A stretch of DNA of 64,000 nucleotides from JABFSA01 sp963827515 (lineage in GTDB: Bacteria; Acidobacteriota; Vicinamibacteria; Vicinamibacterales; UBA2999). Position 1 is the stretch's first letter. Each line of letters begins with the position of its first letter. Where the stretch lies: positions 19,493 to 83,492 of the forward strand of contig CAWHBF010000034.1 in NCBI GenBank assembly GCA_963827515.1, read 5' to 3'. This document shows positions 8,311-16,778 of the stretch, in pieces. The translations under genes were made by a program, and so were the position numbers. The notes beneath the pieces were generated by a model. That model searched no databases. It saw only the letters and a list, made by a program, of their open reading frames with translations, and was not told the origin of the DNA.

Positions 8311-9371
8311 GCCGCGGCCACGAGCCCCGATGCCGTGAATCGCACACGGCGGCGAGCGATGGGCTGCTCCGGTAGGGTTCCGTCACACGCGGCCAGCGCC
8401 ATCGCCGCCACGTTCTCGTCCAGCACTGCGCGCACACCCAGATACGCCGTCGTAAGCCTCGCGTTCACTTCGATGACAACTGGACCAGTGTCCGTCAGTA
8501 TGAGATCGACCCCGACGTAGCCGCGAAGGCCTGGCAGCGCCGCGCACGTGCGAGTCGCGGCATCCACGGCTGCTGCAGCGAGTGGATGGTCGAATGGAGT
8601 CCGTCCCCCGCGGTACGAGAAGCCAGACGTCGTATTCATGCGCTGAGCGTTGACGGCCAGCGCGACGGCGCCGCCGTGGCCGTCGGCCAGCAGCGACACG
8701 CTCGCGGGTATGCCGCGCACGTAGCGTTGCACGACGAAGCCTCGGTCTCCTTTGTCGCCCGAGGTCCGGGTCCGGTGCCCGCACCCTGGACGCGTCGAAG
8801 AACGGCAAGGGCACTCTGCAGCTCCCGAGCATTGTGCGCGAGCTGTACTCCTCGGCTGCCAGCTCCTCGTCGCGGTTTCACGACAACCGGATAGCCGAGC
8901 TCACGCGCAACGGTGCGCGCATCGACTCCAGGCTCGAGTATCACCGTTTCCGGGTGCGGCACGCCGATGCGGGCAAGACGACGCGGGAGACCTGCCTTGT
9001 CCGAAGCTCTCGCGAACGACCGCGGCGCCGGAGCCGAGGAGGATCTTCCCTTTTCGCTCGACGCGCGCCGCGAGACGCTCGAGGCAACGATCCGTCTCCG
9101 GCGCTACGAGCCATACGGCGTCTGCGGAGGTGAGGAGTTGGTCGAAGGTCGCCGTGTCTCCAAGCGCCAGCGTGACGACCTCAACGCGTGCGGGAGCCGG
9201 CTTGGCAAAGCGAATGTCCGTGGTGGTGACGATCTCATGCCTGCGGAGCGCGGCCAGATCCTCGAGAAGCGCCGTGCGCATTGCCAGACCTTCGCGCGCG
9301 AGCGATGCAGGCACAGCTCGTCCGGAGAAGCCGCCGCCGGTCACAAACTCGTGCACGAAAATTCGCATCAT
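8307..9371 (-). pseudogene. mfnD: MfnD-like ATP-grasp ligase, two apparent frameshifts
   Basis: Three overlapping frames make one ~354-residue ATP-grasp protein: MRIFVHEFVTGGGF at the N-terminus, then ASDKAGLPRRLARIGVPHPET with VVVKPRRGAGSRGVQL (ATP-binding), then VQRYVRGIPASVSLLADG, and GVDLILTDTGPVVIEVNARL (metal-binding). This matches the tyramine-glutamate ligase group (archaeal MfnD). Joining needs removal of one A near 9000 and a one-base change near 8745. It is first in the run mfnD-mfnF-mch. If the indels are real, methanofuran synthesis would be impaired, which conflicts with the intact mch and ftr, so base-calling error is favoured. Confidence 0.7.
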
Positions 9372-9399
9372 TCTTTGCGGCCTGGGAAGCAGGACTTCA

Positions 9400-9476
9400 C
9401 ACGCGCACGCTGAAGCGTGCGCTCTACACGGATTTAGATACTTGTAGCGCGGGGGCTTCAGCCCCGCGATTCGTAG
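9400..9476. repeat. two short palindromes upstream of the mfnD operon
   Basis: ACGCGCACGCTGAAGCGTGC with GCTCTAC (half of the CTAG element) and GTAGCGCGGGGGCTTCAGCC with CCGCG, ending CGTAG. They occupy the gap between mfnD and the esterase gene. Confidence 0.65.
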
Positions 9477-9563
9477 GCCTGGTTCCTTCGATGCGCAGGC
9501 ATGAGAAGCCCTCAGCCGCGGTGTGCTTCACATCCACCGTGCCCAGCGTGGGCGCGGGCCCCG

Positions 9564-11063
9564 TCAGGGCGCCGCGCACGTGAAACTTGCCGCGTCGTTC
9601 TGGTCGCCAGCGCCCTTGTATCGCGCGAGTTGGGGATAGGGACACAGGGGACGCGACAGCGGCTGGTTGGCCTTCGTCGCAATCATCGAAGCAGGCGGCG
9701 TACCGTGCTCGACCCACTGCTCCATGGCCGTCAACGAGTCGAACCGATCCGGCCCGGCGCCGCCGCCGCAGTGCAGCACACCCGGCGCGAGAAAGAGACG
9801 CACGCTGTCCTTTGCCGCAGGCACCTTCTCCCTCACCGCGTCGAAGTACGCAATGGTCGAGAGTGGGCTGGGACCGGGGTCGTTGAACCCGTGCCACAAC
9901 AGGAGCTTCCCTCCGCGGCCGACGAATGCGGAGATATCCGGATTCTGCTGGTGCACGTGCGCGGCGAGACCACTCCCAAGCGCCGCCATGTCGCGTTCGG
10001 GATCGAAGCGCATGATGTCGTACGCGGGATCGTTCTTCACGATGTAGGACATGAACGGTGCGCCGAGCACGGAGTTGACACCGCGCGGCTGCTGCGGCGT
10101 TCCCACCATGCGTGCCACCCAGTCGCTCTCGCCGCCGCGCATGAGCGGCATGGCGGCGAACTGTCCGTCCTTCGTCTTCACACCTGAGTAGACACGACGA
10201 ACCGTCTCGACCTGCGGCGGCGTGAGACAGCTCTCCGATGCCGCGCCGGTGCACGCCAGCTCACCCGGGTCCCAGGTGCACGCCCGCGGATCGGTCAGGA
10301 TGCCATCGGCCACTCCGTCCTTCGTGTCGCACGCGGCGAGCACGCTCTTCTGGATGAGAGGGACGTGTGCGGGAAGAAGATTGCTTTCCGGTTTCGCGTG
10401 AAACGCCTGCACCCTGAGGATGGCGTTCGAGTAGACGAGCGGCGTGTAGACGGGCGCTCCCGCAATCACTCCATCGTAATCATCGGGATAACGCTGCACT
10501 TCGGCCAGGCCCTGCCGGCCGCCCGTGGAGCACCCTTGGAAGTAGGCACGCTGCACCGGCCGGCCATAGTGCTTCGCGACGAGCGCCTTGCCCACGTCGG
10601 TTGCCACGTGTGTCGCGCGGTGACCGAAGTCGATGATGGCCTCGACGTTGGGCTGACCCGGCGCCTTGATGGCGAATGACGGATCGAGCCCCGTGGTGCT
10701 CTCATGGCCCATGTCGTTCTGGATCACGGCATACCCACGCGAAAGACCATTCGACGCGGCCGCGATCGTGAGATTGCCCGCAAAGCCGCCGCCACCGATG
10801 CCGAGCACCTTCCCGTTCCAGTTGGCCGGCAGCCGGTAGATGGCGCCGATGCGGGAACCCACGACCGGAGAGATCGTCGCGTGTACTTCACAGAATGCCG
10901 GCAAGCGATCCTGCGCATTCGCCGGCACGGCCTTCGCCGAGACGATGGTCGTGCCGGGCAGGGACGCGACAGCGGCAACGCTGCCGCAGACGTCCTGGGC
11001 CCATGCGACGCCAGGGACCACCAGCGCGACAGCGGTCCCGACAACAAGGGCGCGGACGTCCAT
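9564..11063 (-). CDS. exported tannase/feruloyl-esterase family hydrolase
   Basis: 499 residues from the ATG at 11063 (AGGTGG 6 bases upstream; a further in-frame start at 11072 is less likely). Signal peptide residues 1-23 ending VAWAQ. Tannase family marks: GIGGGGFAG, GHRATHVATDVGKALV, the nucleophile elbow Y-F-Q-G-C-S-T-G-G-R-Q-G near residue 170, PDDYDGVIAGAP, FVGRGGKLLLWHGFNDPG with the catalytic Asp, and APGVLHCGGG with the catalytic His. It hydrolyses esters of aromatic acids such as feruloyl or galloyl esters, probably in the periplasm. Two bases separate it from the upstream VOC gene, so the two are co-transcribed. A second, degraded family member is a cassette at 28741-30267. Confidence 0.88.
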   Translation of the reverse strand: MDVRALVVGTAVALVVPGVAWAQDVCGSVAAVASLPGTTIVSAKAVPANAQDRLPAFCEVHATISPVVGSRIGAIYRLPANWNGKVLGIGGGGFAGNLTIAAASNGLSRGYAVIQNDMGHESTTGLDPSFAIKAPGQPNVEAIIDFGHRATHVATDVGKALVAKHYGRPVQRAYFQGCSTGGRQGLAEVQRYPDDYDGVIAGAPVYTPLVYSNAILRVQAFHAKPESNLLPAHVPLIQKSVLAACDTKDGVADGILTDPRACTWDPGELACTGAASESCLTPPQVETVRRVYSGVKTKDGQFAAMPLMRGGESDWVARMVGTPQQPRGVNSVLGAPFMSYIVKNDPAYDIMRFDPERDMAALGSGLAAHVHQQNPDISAFVGRGGKLLLWHGFNDPGPSPLSTIAYFDAVREKVPAAKDSVRLFLAPGVLHCGGGAGPDRFDSLTAMEQWVEHGTPPASMIATKANQPLSRPLCPYPQLARYKGAGDQNDAASFTCAAP

Positions 11064-11065
11064 CG

Positions 11066-11551
11066 CTACCACCTGTTCATTGCCTTACGGTGCATCGAGT
11101 CCGGGCCGAGCTCGGCAAGCTCGATGCGAATGCCGTTCGGGTCCGTGATGTTGTTCAGCACCGCCCCGGTATCGCTCTTGCGAATTTCCCCGATATTCAC
11201 ACCGCGCTTCTTGAACATGTCGGTCGCCGCAGCCATGTTCTCAACGTGGATGCCGACGTGGTTGATGGCAGCGGGAGCGTCCGCACGAGGCTGAATCTCG
11301 AAGAATGTGTTCTGGCTCACCTGCACGTACACGAGCCGAGCCTGGCCCTTTTCATCGTTGACTCGAAACGCCTCGGGAAAGCCCATCGTCTTCGTGTAGA
11401 AGGCAACGGCTGCGTTGAGGTCCGGAACGTTCATTCCGATGTGATTCACCTGAACGAGCCCGGTATTGGGCGTATTGCTGCGCTGAGCTGCCACTGCCGT
11501 AAGTCCAACCCCCACGAGCAACCCGGTAATGAACACGACTGATGTGCGCAT
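11066..11551 (-). CDS. exported VOC-superfamily (glyoxalase/dioxygenase-fold) protein
   Basis: 161 residues from the ATG at 11551 (AAGGAATCTCCG upstream). Signal peptide residues 1-22 ending VAAQ. One VOC domain follows: VNHIGMNVPDLNAAVAFYTKTMGF, then FFEIQPRA, AINHVGIHVENM and DPNGIRIELAEL. The paired His and Glu positions of metal-dependent members are present. An exported VOC protein next to an aromatic esterase suggests a role in handling the released aromatic compound, which is inference. Confidence 0.8.
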   Translation of the reverse strand: MRTSVVFITGLLVGVGLTAVAAQRSNTPNTGLVQVNHIGMNVPDLNAAVAFYTKTMGFPEAFRVNDEKGQARLVYVQVSQNTFFEIQPRADAPAAINHVGIHVENMAAATDMFKKRGVNIGEIRKSDTGAVLNNITDPNGIRIELAELGPDSMHRKAMNRW

Positions 11552-11625
11552 CGGAGATTCCTTTCTGAGAAGGCGTCTCCACGTCCCGTGGCGACGCACT
11601 GGTGAACGACCAGGAGTATAGGCCA

Positions 11626-12360
11626 TCAACGCCCTGCCGGTCTGGCGATGAACACCTCTCTATTCCACCTGTCGATTGAGCTCTCGACGGTTAGTCCGGC
11701 CTCCTCGAACCAGCCCAGCCAGGACGAGCGTGGGAAAAGGCCCTCCACGTGCCGGTCGTGAAGAACCTGCACGACACCCGTGGCGTCTCGAAGCAGGAAG
11801 GCATAGTCCACGACGTAGGTATGGTCTGTCGGGTCAGGATCCCAGGACCACTCGAGGTACCTGAGGCCGCGCCCATCGCTCGCGTCGTGGCCTCCTTCGT
11901 CCGTTCCTGGGGCAAATGTCTCGCGGACGACATCCGGCAGAACGGCGACAACGCCGTCGGGTCGGCAATGCGCGGCCGCTGTGGCCAACGTGGCACGCAC
12001 GTCAGCAGGTTCTGTTGCATACATGATGGCGTCGTGGACCAGGACGAGGTCGAACTGACGCCCGAGGCGCAGGGTCCGCATGTCTGCGAGCAGGTGCTCG
12101 CAGTCGGGGTTGACTCGCCGGCTGACCGCCAGCATTCCGGGCGAGCGATCCGTGAGCGTAAGGGTGAAGTAGGGCTTGAGGTGCGTGGCCAGACTGCCCC
12201 CGCCGGAGCCGAGTTCGAGGAGAGTCTTCGCCTCTGCCGGTGAGGGCCGTCCCAAACGTTCCAACAGATCGGCGGCTTCATCTACGTATTCTTCGGGCGG
12301 TGAGAACAGTGGCCACCACTCCGCGAAGTCGTCGTAAAACCGGGTGCGCTGTTCGGTCAT
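11626..12360 (-). CDS. class I SAM-dependent methyltransferase
   Basis: 244 residues. SAM-binding motif I LLELGSGGGSLA at residues ~47-58, an acidic residue after the second strand (TLTDRSPGML), motif LADMRTL and LVHDAIMYA. The C-terminus GWFEEAGLTVESS is a typical last helix-strand. No substrate can be assigned. It forms a minus-strand pair with the next methyltransferase (12385-13045), only 24 bases apart. Confidence 0.85.
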   Translation of the reverse strand: MTEQRTRFYDDFAEWWPLFSPPEEYVDEAADLLERLGRPSPAEAKTLLELGSGGGSLATHLKPYFTLTLTDRSPGMLAVSRRVNPDCEHLLADMRTLRLGRQFDLVLVHDAIMYATEPADVRATLATAAAHCRPDGVVAVLPDVVRETFAPGTDEGGHDASDGRGLRYLEWSWDPDPTDHTYVVDYAFLLRDATGVVQVLHDRHVEGLFPRSSWLGWFEEAGLTVESSIDRWNREVFIARPAGR

Positions 12361-12384
12361 CGTCGACGCTTCGCTCAGGTTAGC

Positions 12385-13045
12385 TCACGCGCGCCGCAGC
12401 ACGCACCAGTGACCCTCACCCGCGCGACTCGAGACGCCCGTCCACTCACCGGGCAACGCCGCGACGAGATCCTCGACCGACAGATAGATCGGCGTGTGCT
12501 CACCGCTGCTGTTGACCCACACCACGACGCCATCAGGTGACAGCACGCGTTCGATTTCGCCGGGAAACAGGAAGGCGTTGATGAGCACGATCGCCGCTGC
12601 TGATACGTCGCCCAGGGGCAGCCTGGCACCATCGCCTTGCACCCGGCGGGCGGGGGCGTTCGGCGCCAGCTGCAGCATGGCCAGCGAAAGGTCGATGGCG
12701 ACGACGGGCGCAAAGCGTTCCGCGAGCAGGTGCGAATAGGCGCCCGTACCGCTGCCGACTTCCACCGCGAGTCCGCGCGGTGGGATGCACGGCGTCGAAC
12801 CCTCGCGTCAGTGCATCCATCACGATGGCCGTCCGCTGCGGAGAGGTTCGTGTGTTCCACTCACCCGCGAGGCCGTCGAAATAGGTTTCGACTTCATCGC
12901 GTAGTTCGCCCGTCCAGCCCACGGTGTCGAGCCCGGCCGCCCGACGCGTGGCCGCGCGCATCGGATGGTCTGGACCACCGGCACGGGAGGAGGCGTGACC
13001 TTCGATCTCTATCGGAGGCAGCTCTTGGATCACAAGTTTAGACAT
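12385..13045 (-). CDS. second SAM-dependent methyltransferase, one frameshift
   Basis: Two frames join to a ~219-residue methyltransferase: GWTGELRDEVETYFDGLAGE and EWNTRTSPQRTAIVMDAL at the N-terminus, then GLAVEVGSGTGAYSHLL (motif I), VVAIDLSLAML, LINAFLFPGEIERVLSPDGVVVWVN. Removing one C near 12792 joins 'FDAV' to 'IPPRGLAVEVGSGTG'. The gene shares its upstream region with the divergent small membrane protein at 13057, only 11 bases away. Confidence 0.75.
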
Positions 13046-13056
13046 AGCATTGCCGG

Positions 13057-13353
13057 GTGAATCGCACCCGCGGACAGGTTCTCGCCATTCTCGCTCTTGT
13101 GGCGACGGCAGGCCTACCCGTGTTGTTTCTCGTGGTGCGCCTGAGAATCATCACGTTTCGCGACGACTTCACCGGCTTCAACGCGATGGGCTTTCTGCTC
13201 GGCTGGGCTCTCGTGCTGCTTCTCGCCGGCACATTGCTGGGTGGCCTCGCGTGGCACAACGATCGCCGCTCCTGGCTAGCCCGATCGGCCGTGGGCATCA
13301 ACGGGCTGCTACTTGCCGGCTTGGTGTGGCTGCTCATCACGCTGAGCTGGTAG
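13057..13353 (+). CDS. small three-helix membrane protein
   Basis: 98 residues starting at GTG. Three hydrophobic segments at about residues 8-28, 43-63 and 76-96, separated by short charged loops (RLRIITFRDD and WHNDRRSW). No family recognised. Divergent from the methyltransferase gene, so a shared promoter region must overlap the two starts. Confidence 0.6.
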   Translation: MNRTRGQVLAILALVATAGLPVLFLVVRLRIITFRDDFTGFNAMGFLLGWALVLLLAGTLLGGLAWHNDRRSWLARSAVGINGLLLAGLVWLLITLSW

Positions 13354-13466
13354 TCGTCTGCGCTCAGACTTCAAACCCGGCTTCACGACGCGGCAGACAC
13401 AGCCCGCCCGGCGGCCAGGAATCCTAGCCGGCACCCTGGGTAAAGGTTGCGGTGCCGCCACCGGCG

Positions 13467-13964
13467 CTAACGGGGTTCAGGGAGAGGGATCCCGGGCTTC
13501 ACGTCCACGTTGTGATACACGACAACCTTCCATTCCTCACCCTGTTTCACGACAACTTGTAGCAACCGCGTCCGCAGACGCCCCTTGGCATCGCCACCCG
13601 TGCCAGGCGCCAACTGTGCCGCAACAACGCCAGCCACAGAAGTGAGCACTTCAACCACGGCAACATCGGGCCGCAGGAACTTGAGCGACACGATGTCCTG
13701 TTGCAACTTCGTCTGCTTGAAACGGCCTTCGAAGATCACCTCGTGTTGCTTGAGGAACGCGTCGTATCCGGTGAAAAACTGTCCCGTGATGTTGGTGAAG
13801 GTGCCGTCCGAAGCGAAGTGGCGTGAGTAGGCGACGGCGTCTCCCTGGTTCCAGGCGGCGACTTCGTCCTGGATGATGCTGCGGATGGCGGTTTCGTCGG
13901 AGGCCGTCTGCGCGCCGAGCTGGGTTGCCAGCAGTCCGATTGCAAGGCCGAAGAGAACCTTCAT
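13467..13964 (-). CDS. exported SnoaL/DUF4440-like protein
   Basis: 165 residues with signal peptide residues 1-18 (ending LGAQT). The mature part matches the SgcJ/EcaC type NTF2-like fold: ETAIRSIIQDEVAAWNQGD, AYSRHFASDGTFTNITG, GYDAFLKQHEVIFEG, and a C-terminal strand WKVVVYHNVDV. These small cone-shaped domains bind or isomerise hydrophobic substrates; the substrate is unknown. Confidence 0.8.
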   Translation of the reverse strand: MKVLFGLAIGLLATQLGAQTASDETAIRSIIQDEVAAWNQGDAVAYSRHFASDGTFTNITGQFFTGYDAFLKQHEVIFEGRFKQTKLQQDIVSLKFLRPDVAVVEVLTSVAGVVAAQLAPGTGGDAKGRLRTRLLQVVVKQGEEWKVVVYHNVDVKPGIPLPEPR

Positions 13965-14165
13965 GCGAGCCTCCAGTAAGTGCGAGAGAACACCGTTACA
14001 ACCGCTGCGAACGCGACCACGAAGTCAGTCGCCAGTTGTTGACCGCGCAGCGACAAGGATCGGTTCCTCGTAGGACGAACGGTGCCGCGGCAGGGCATGC
14101 CACCAGCAGTGTGCCAGTGCCACCGCGAATCGAATGTTCGTGGTGCCTCCCGTTGCTCGCCTCAC

Positions 14166-14780
14166 CTACTTGCGCTCGCCCAGTCTGCGAGCCGTGGCCG
14201 GATCGTCCGCCGCGAGGACATCACGTGCCCAGTCCGAACGCTTCCACTCTGGCGTCGGTGTTGTCACGTCATTCTGCGGCACAAAGGGCGAACGCTCGAC
14301 ACGCTTGTATTGATGCACGTACCGTGGGCAGTTCGGGTAGATGGCCGTCGCCCGCACCAGCACCACGAACTGGCATTCCGGATACCTCTCCATGAGATCG
14401 CGCTCGAACACGAGTTCAGCGACGCCCTCCACACGCATGCGACGCTGTCGCTCGAAATCGACGAACAAGATGCCAACGCGACCGTTCTGGGCAACGTTGC
14501 CCATCGACAGGTACATGCCATTGCCGTCGTAGTTGGGGAACGCCAGGGTTGCCTTGTCGAGGATCGTCACGAAACCGGAGTCCCCACCCTTGTATGAACA
14601 AGTCGGCTGGCCATGCTGATCAACCGTCGCCAGGAAGAACATGTCCTGGGCTTGGATGAAGTGCCGGTCCGCATCCGTGAATTCATGGTGGACCTTGACC
14701 TCAGCGAGGCGGTCGGCGAGACGGCGGGTGTCGAACCGATCCTGCAGGTTTCGACTTGCGTCGGCGTATTCGAAGGGCAT
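14166..14780 (-). CDS. pyridoxamine-5'-phosphate-oxidase-like flavin-binding protein
   Basis: 204 residues from the ATG at 14780, which follows AGGAGA. Split-barrel FMN-binding pattern: FIQAQDMFFLATVDQHGQPTC near residue 42, YKGGDSGFV, LAFPNYDGNGMYLSMGNV, VGILFVDFE and MRVEGVAEL. Family members reduce or oxidise flavin- or F420-dependent substrates; the actual substrate is unknown. It is the first gene beyond the last attC-like site, so it marks the far end of the cassette array. Confidence 0.82.
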   Translation of the reverse strand: MPFEYADASRNLQDRFDTRRLADRLAEVKVHHEFTDADRHFIQAQDMFFLATVDQHGQPTCSYKGGDSGFVTILDKATLAFPNYDGNGMYLSMGNVAQNGRVGILFVDFERQRRMRVEGVAELVFERDLMERYPECQFVVLVRATAIYPNCPRYVHQYKRVERSPFVPQNDVTTPTPEWKRSDWARDVLAADDPATARRLGERK

Positions 14781-14856
14781 GAATTCTCCTAGCCATCCCA
14801 CTTCATGAACCGTCAAGCGGTCCAAGAGGACAAGACACTAAGTCGCTTCAGGTCGC

Positions 14857-14940
14857 GGCCAACGTCCGGCGCTGAGCCGAGGGCCACAGTGACATGATCC
14901 CATAAGACAATGGGCGCGGCTCCAGCGCGACATCGAGGCC
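14857..14940 (-). other. attC-like site, decayed R' box
   Basis: Plus-strand left end GGCCAAC, inner arms GCGCTGAGCCG and CGGCTCCAGCGC pair with one extra base. The right end reads CATCGAGGCC where GTTRRRY is expected, so this site is degenerate. Terminal site of the array. Confidence 0.55.
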
Positions 14941-14944
14941 GCGC

Positions 14945-15190
14945 CTATTCGACCCGCCGGAACTTCAAGGTAGCGTTGTTCCGAAGAGCGTCCCCATCCG
15001 CGCGGGTGCGCGGAGTCAATGAGAGCGTGTCGCCCCGCACATCGAACGAAAAACTTGCGGCGTTGTTCGGGACCATGTTCGCTGGAATGAAAGCCACCGT
15101 CCTATGAATCACGAGGTCTGAGCGCGTAACTTCGTAGGTTCCCGATTCGCCGCTCTTCGTCTTGTTGTCCGTCCAACGAATAGCGTTCAC
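14945..15190 (-). pseudogene. 5'-truncated lipocalin-like protein fragment in a cassette
   Basis: About 80 residues. The order GTYEVTRSDLVIHRT, ANMVPNNAASFSFDV, GDTLSLTPRT and ATLKFRRVE matches the C-terminal half of small lipocalin-like proteins, but the frame runs backward into the attC site at 15171-15243 and no N-terminal half is present. The junction falls at the recombination core GTTGGAC, so the gene seems to have lost its 5' part during cassette formation or recombination. Confidence 0.5.
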
Positions 15191-15243
15191 CAGCGGCCGT
15201 TCACGATTGCACGAACGGCCGCCTGGTGCAACGCGTGTTAGAC
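15171..15243 (-). other. attC site
   Basis: 73 bases from GTCCAAC to GTTAGAC, with inner arms CACCAGCGGCCGTTC and GAACGGCCGCCTGGTG; the minus-strand 5' arm has the extra base. Follows the stop of the 15279-16595 gene. Confidence 0.85.
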
Positions 15244-15278
15244 AGCTCACACACCGCCGCCCGACCGACAGCGAGGCG

Positions 15279-16595
15279 TCAGAACGCAAGGGCAAGTCCA
15301 GCGAATCCCACTACGCTGACCAAGAGTGCCCCAGGTATGGCGAACCGCAGCCAGCGCGCGTACGGAACGCCAGCAGTGAGCAACATCGCCAGCAAGGCGC
15401 CGTTGGTCGGAGTCAGCATGTCCATCAGCATGCCTGTCTGGTACACGATGACCGCGCTCAGGCTCGGTATCTCTAACAGCTCTGCCATCGGCACCATGAT
15501 CGGCATCGTGAGCACGGCCTGGCCGCTGGTCGACGGCACGGCGACGTGTAATGCGGCCTGGACGGGGACCATCAGGGCGGCAGCGAGATACCCAGGGACG
15601 TGATGGAGTGGCTGCGAAAGGTTGTGGACGATGGTGTCGATGATCTGCCCGTCGGTCAGCACAACGGAAATCGCCCGCGCAACGCCAACGAACAATCCCG
15701 CTGCCAGCATGGTCTCCATTCCCTTCAGGAACTCGACTGCGGTCCCGCGCAGGCCGAACCCCGCCATGAGCCCGACTGCGAATCCCGCCACGAGGAAGAG
15801 GGCGGACAACTCGTTGAAACCCCAGTCGAGCCGGAGGACACCGTACACGTACGGGCCGAACGGGAGCACTACGAGCGCGAGCAGCACGCCGTCGCGATAC
15901 CGGACCGGCTCGCCGGATAACGTTCCGAGGTCCAGGTGTATGTCATCGTGCCTCGCTTGCCACATGGTCCACCCGAACCACACGGCCGTCGCACCAAGCA
16001 ACATGCTGACGCGGAGGGCCGGCTCGGTGAGAAGGGGAAGTTCCGCGTACTGCATGGCGATGCCACTCGCGAAGGGATTCGTCGGCCCGAACGCCGCACC
16101 CACGACCGCTGCGCCGACGCTCATGGCGAGGGCGGTCACCGCGCCGAAGCCGAGCCCACCGCTGAGCACCAGAAGCACTGGCACGAGCGCAATGATCTCC
16201 TCGTGCATACCCTCCAGCGCACCGAACGTCGCAAACACCGCGCTCACCCCGGCGATCACGACCACTGGGTAACGAGACCGGCCGACCAGGGCGGCCACGA
16301 GCCTGCCGAGCGCACCTGTCCGCTCTAGCAGCGCGTACGCGCCACCCACCAGCAGGATGGTGATGATGATCTCGGCACCATCCACAATCCCGCGCGGAAC
16401 AGCAAGCACGGCCTGGGCTGGGCCGACTGGCGACGCGCCTACCACCTGGTAAGTTCCGGCGACCACCACCGCGCGCCCGGTCGCGGGATCGGTGCGGCGC
16501 TCGTACTCGCCGGCGGGTAGGATCCACGTCAGCACGGCGGCCACCAGGACGCCACTGAGCAGAAGGACGAATGGGTGCGGAAAACGAAGGCGCAT
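15279..16595 (-). CDS. YfcC/DcuC-type carboxylate transporter-like membrane protein (cassette gene)
   Basis: 438 residues with about 12 hydrophobic segments. Signature stretches: an N-terminal WILPAGEYERR after the first helix, GAYALLERTGALGRLV, FGALEGMHEEIIALVPVLL, FGPTNPFASGIAMQYAELP, FVGVARAISVVLTDGQIIDTIV, VPSTSGQAVLTMPIMVPMAELL and LTPTNGALLAML. These fit the YfcC family of the ion-transporter superfamily, secondary carriers for C4-dicarboxylates or basic amino acids. Large for an integron cassette (about 1.4 kb). Ends 36 bases before its attC site. Confidence 0.8.
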   Translation of the reverse strand: MRLRFPHPFVLLLSGVLVAAVLTWILPAGEYERRTDPATGRAVVVAGTYQVVGASPVGPAQAVLAVPRGIVDGAEIIITILLVGGAYALLERTGALGRLVAALVGRSRYPVVVIAGVSAVFATFGALEGMHEEIIALVPVLLVLSGGLGFGAVTALAMSVGAAVVGAAFGPTNPFASGIAMQYAELPLLTEPALRVSMLLGATAVWFGWTMWQARHDDIHLDLGTLSGEPVRYRDGVLLALVVLPFGPYVYGVLRLDWGFNELSALFLVAGFAVGLMAGFGLRGTAVEFLKGMETMLAAGLFVGVARAISVVLTDGQIIDTIVHNLSQPLHHVPGYLAAALMVPVQAALHVAVPSTSGQAVLTMPIMVPMAELLEIPSLSAVIVYQTGMLMDMLTPTNGALLAMLLTAGVPYARWLRFAIPGALLVSVVGFAGLALAF

Positions 16596-16646
16596 GAAAC
16601 AAACGCGAACTTTACGAGCCGAGAGGTTGCTTGACGTGTTTTCGCT

Positions 16647-16737
16647 GTCTAACGCTGCGTTTCAGTCGCGAGCGGCGCCGAGTCACGATTTCGCCTGATC
16701 CAGCGCGCCGCTCGTCGGCTGCAAACGCTTGTTCGAC
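16647..16737 (-). other. attC site
   Basis: 91 bases, GTCTAAC to GTTCGAC. Arms GCGTTTCAGTCGCGAGCGGCG and CGCCGCTCGTCGGCTGC with an extra G on the minus-strand 5' arm. Lies after the stop of 16779-17333. Confidence 0.85.
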
Positions 16738-16778
16738 CGCATGCCTCGTTGCCGCTTACCCCGCTGAATCGTTTCAAC

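Noticed and set aside
13980..14080. possible further attC site beyond 14857
   Set aside because: TTGTTGACC and GTTACAACC are present but the inner arms do not pair.
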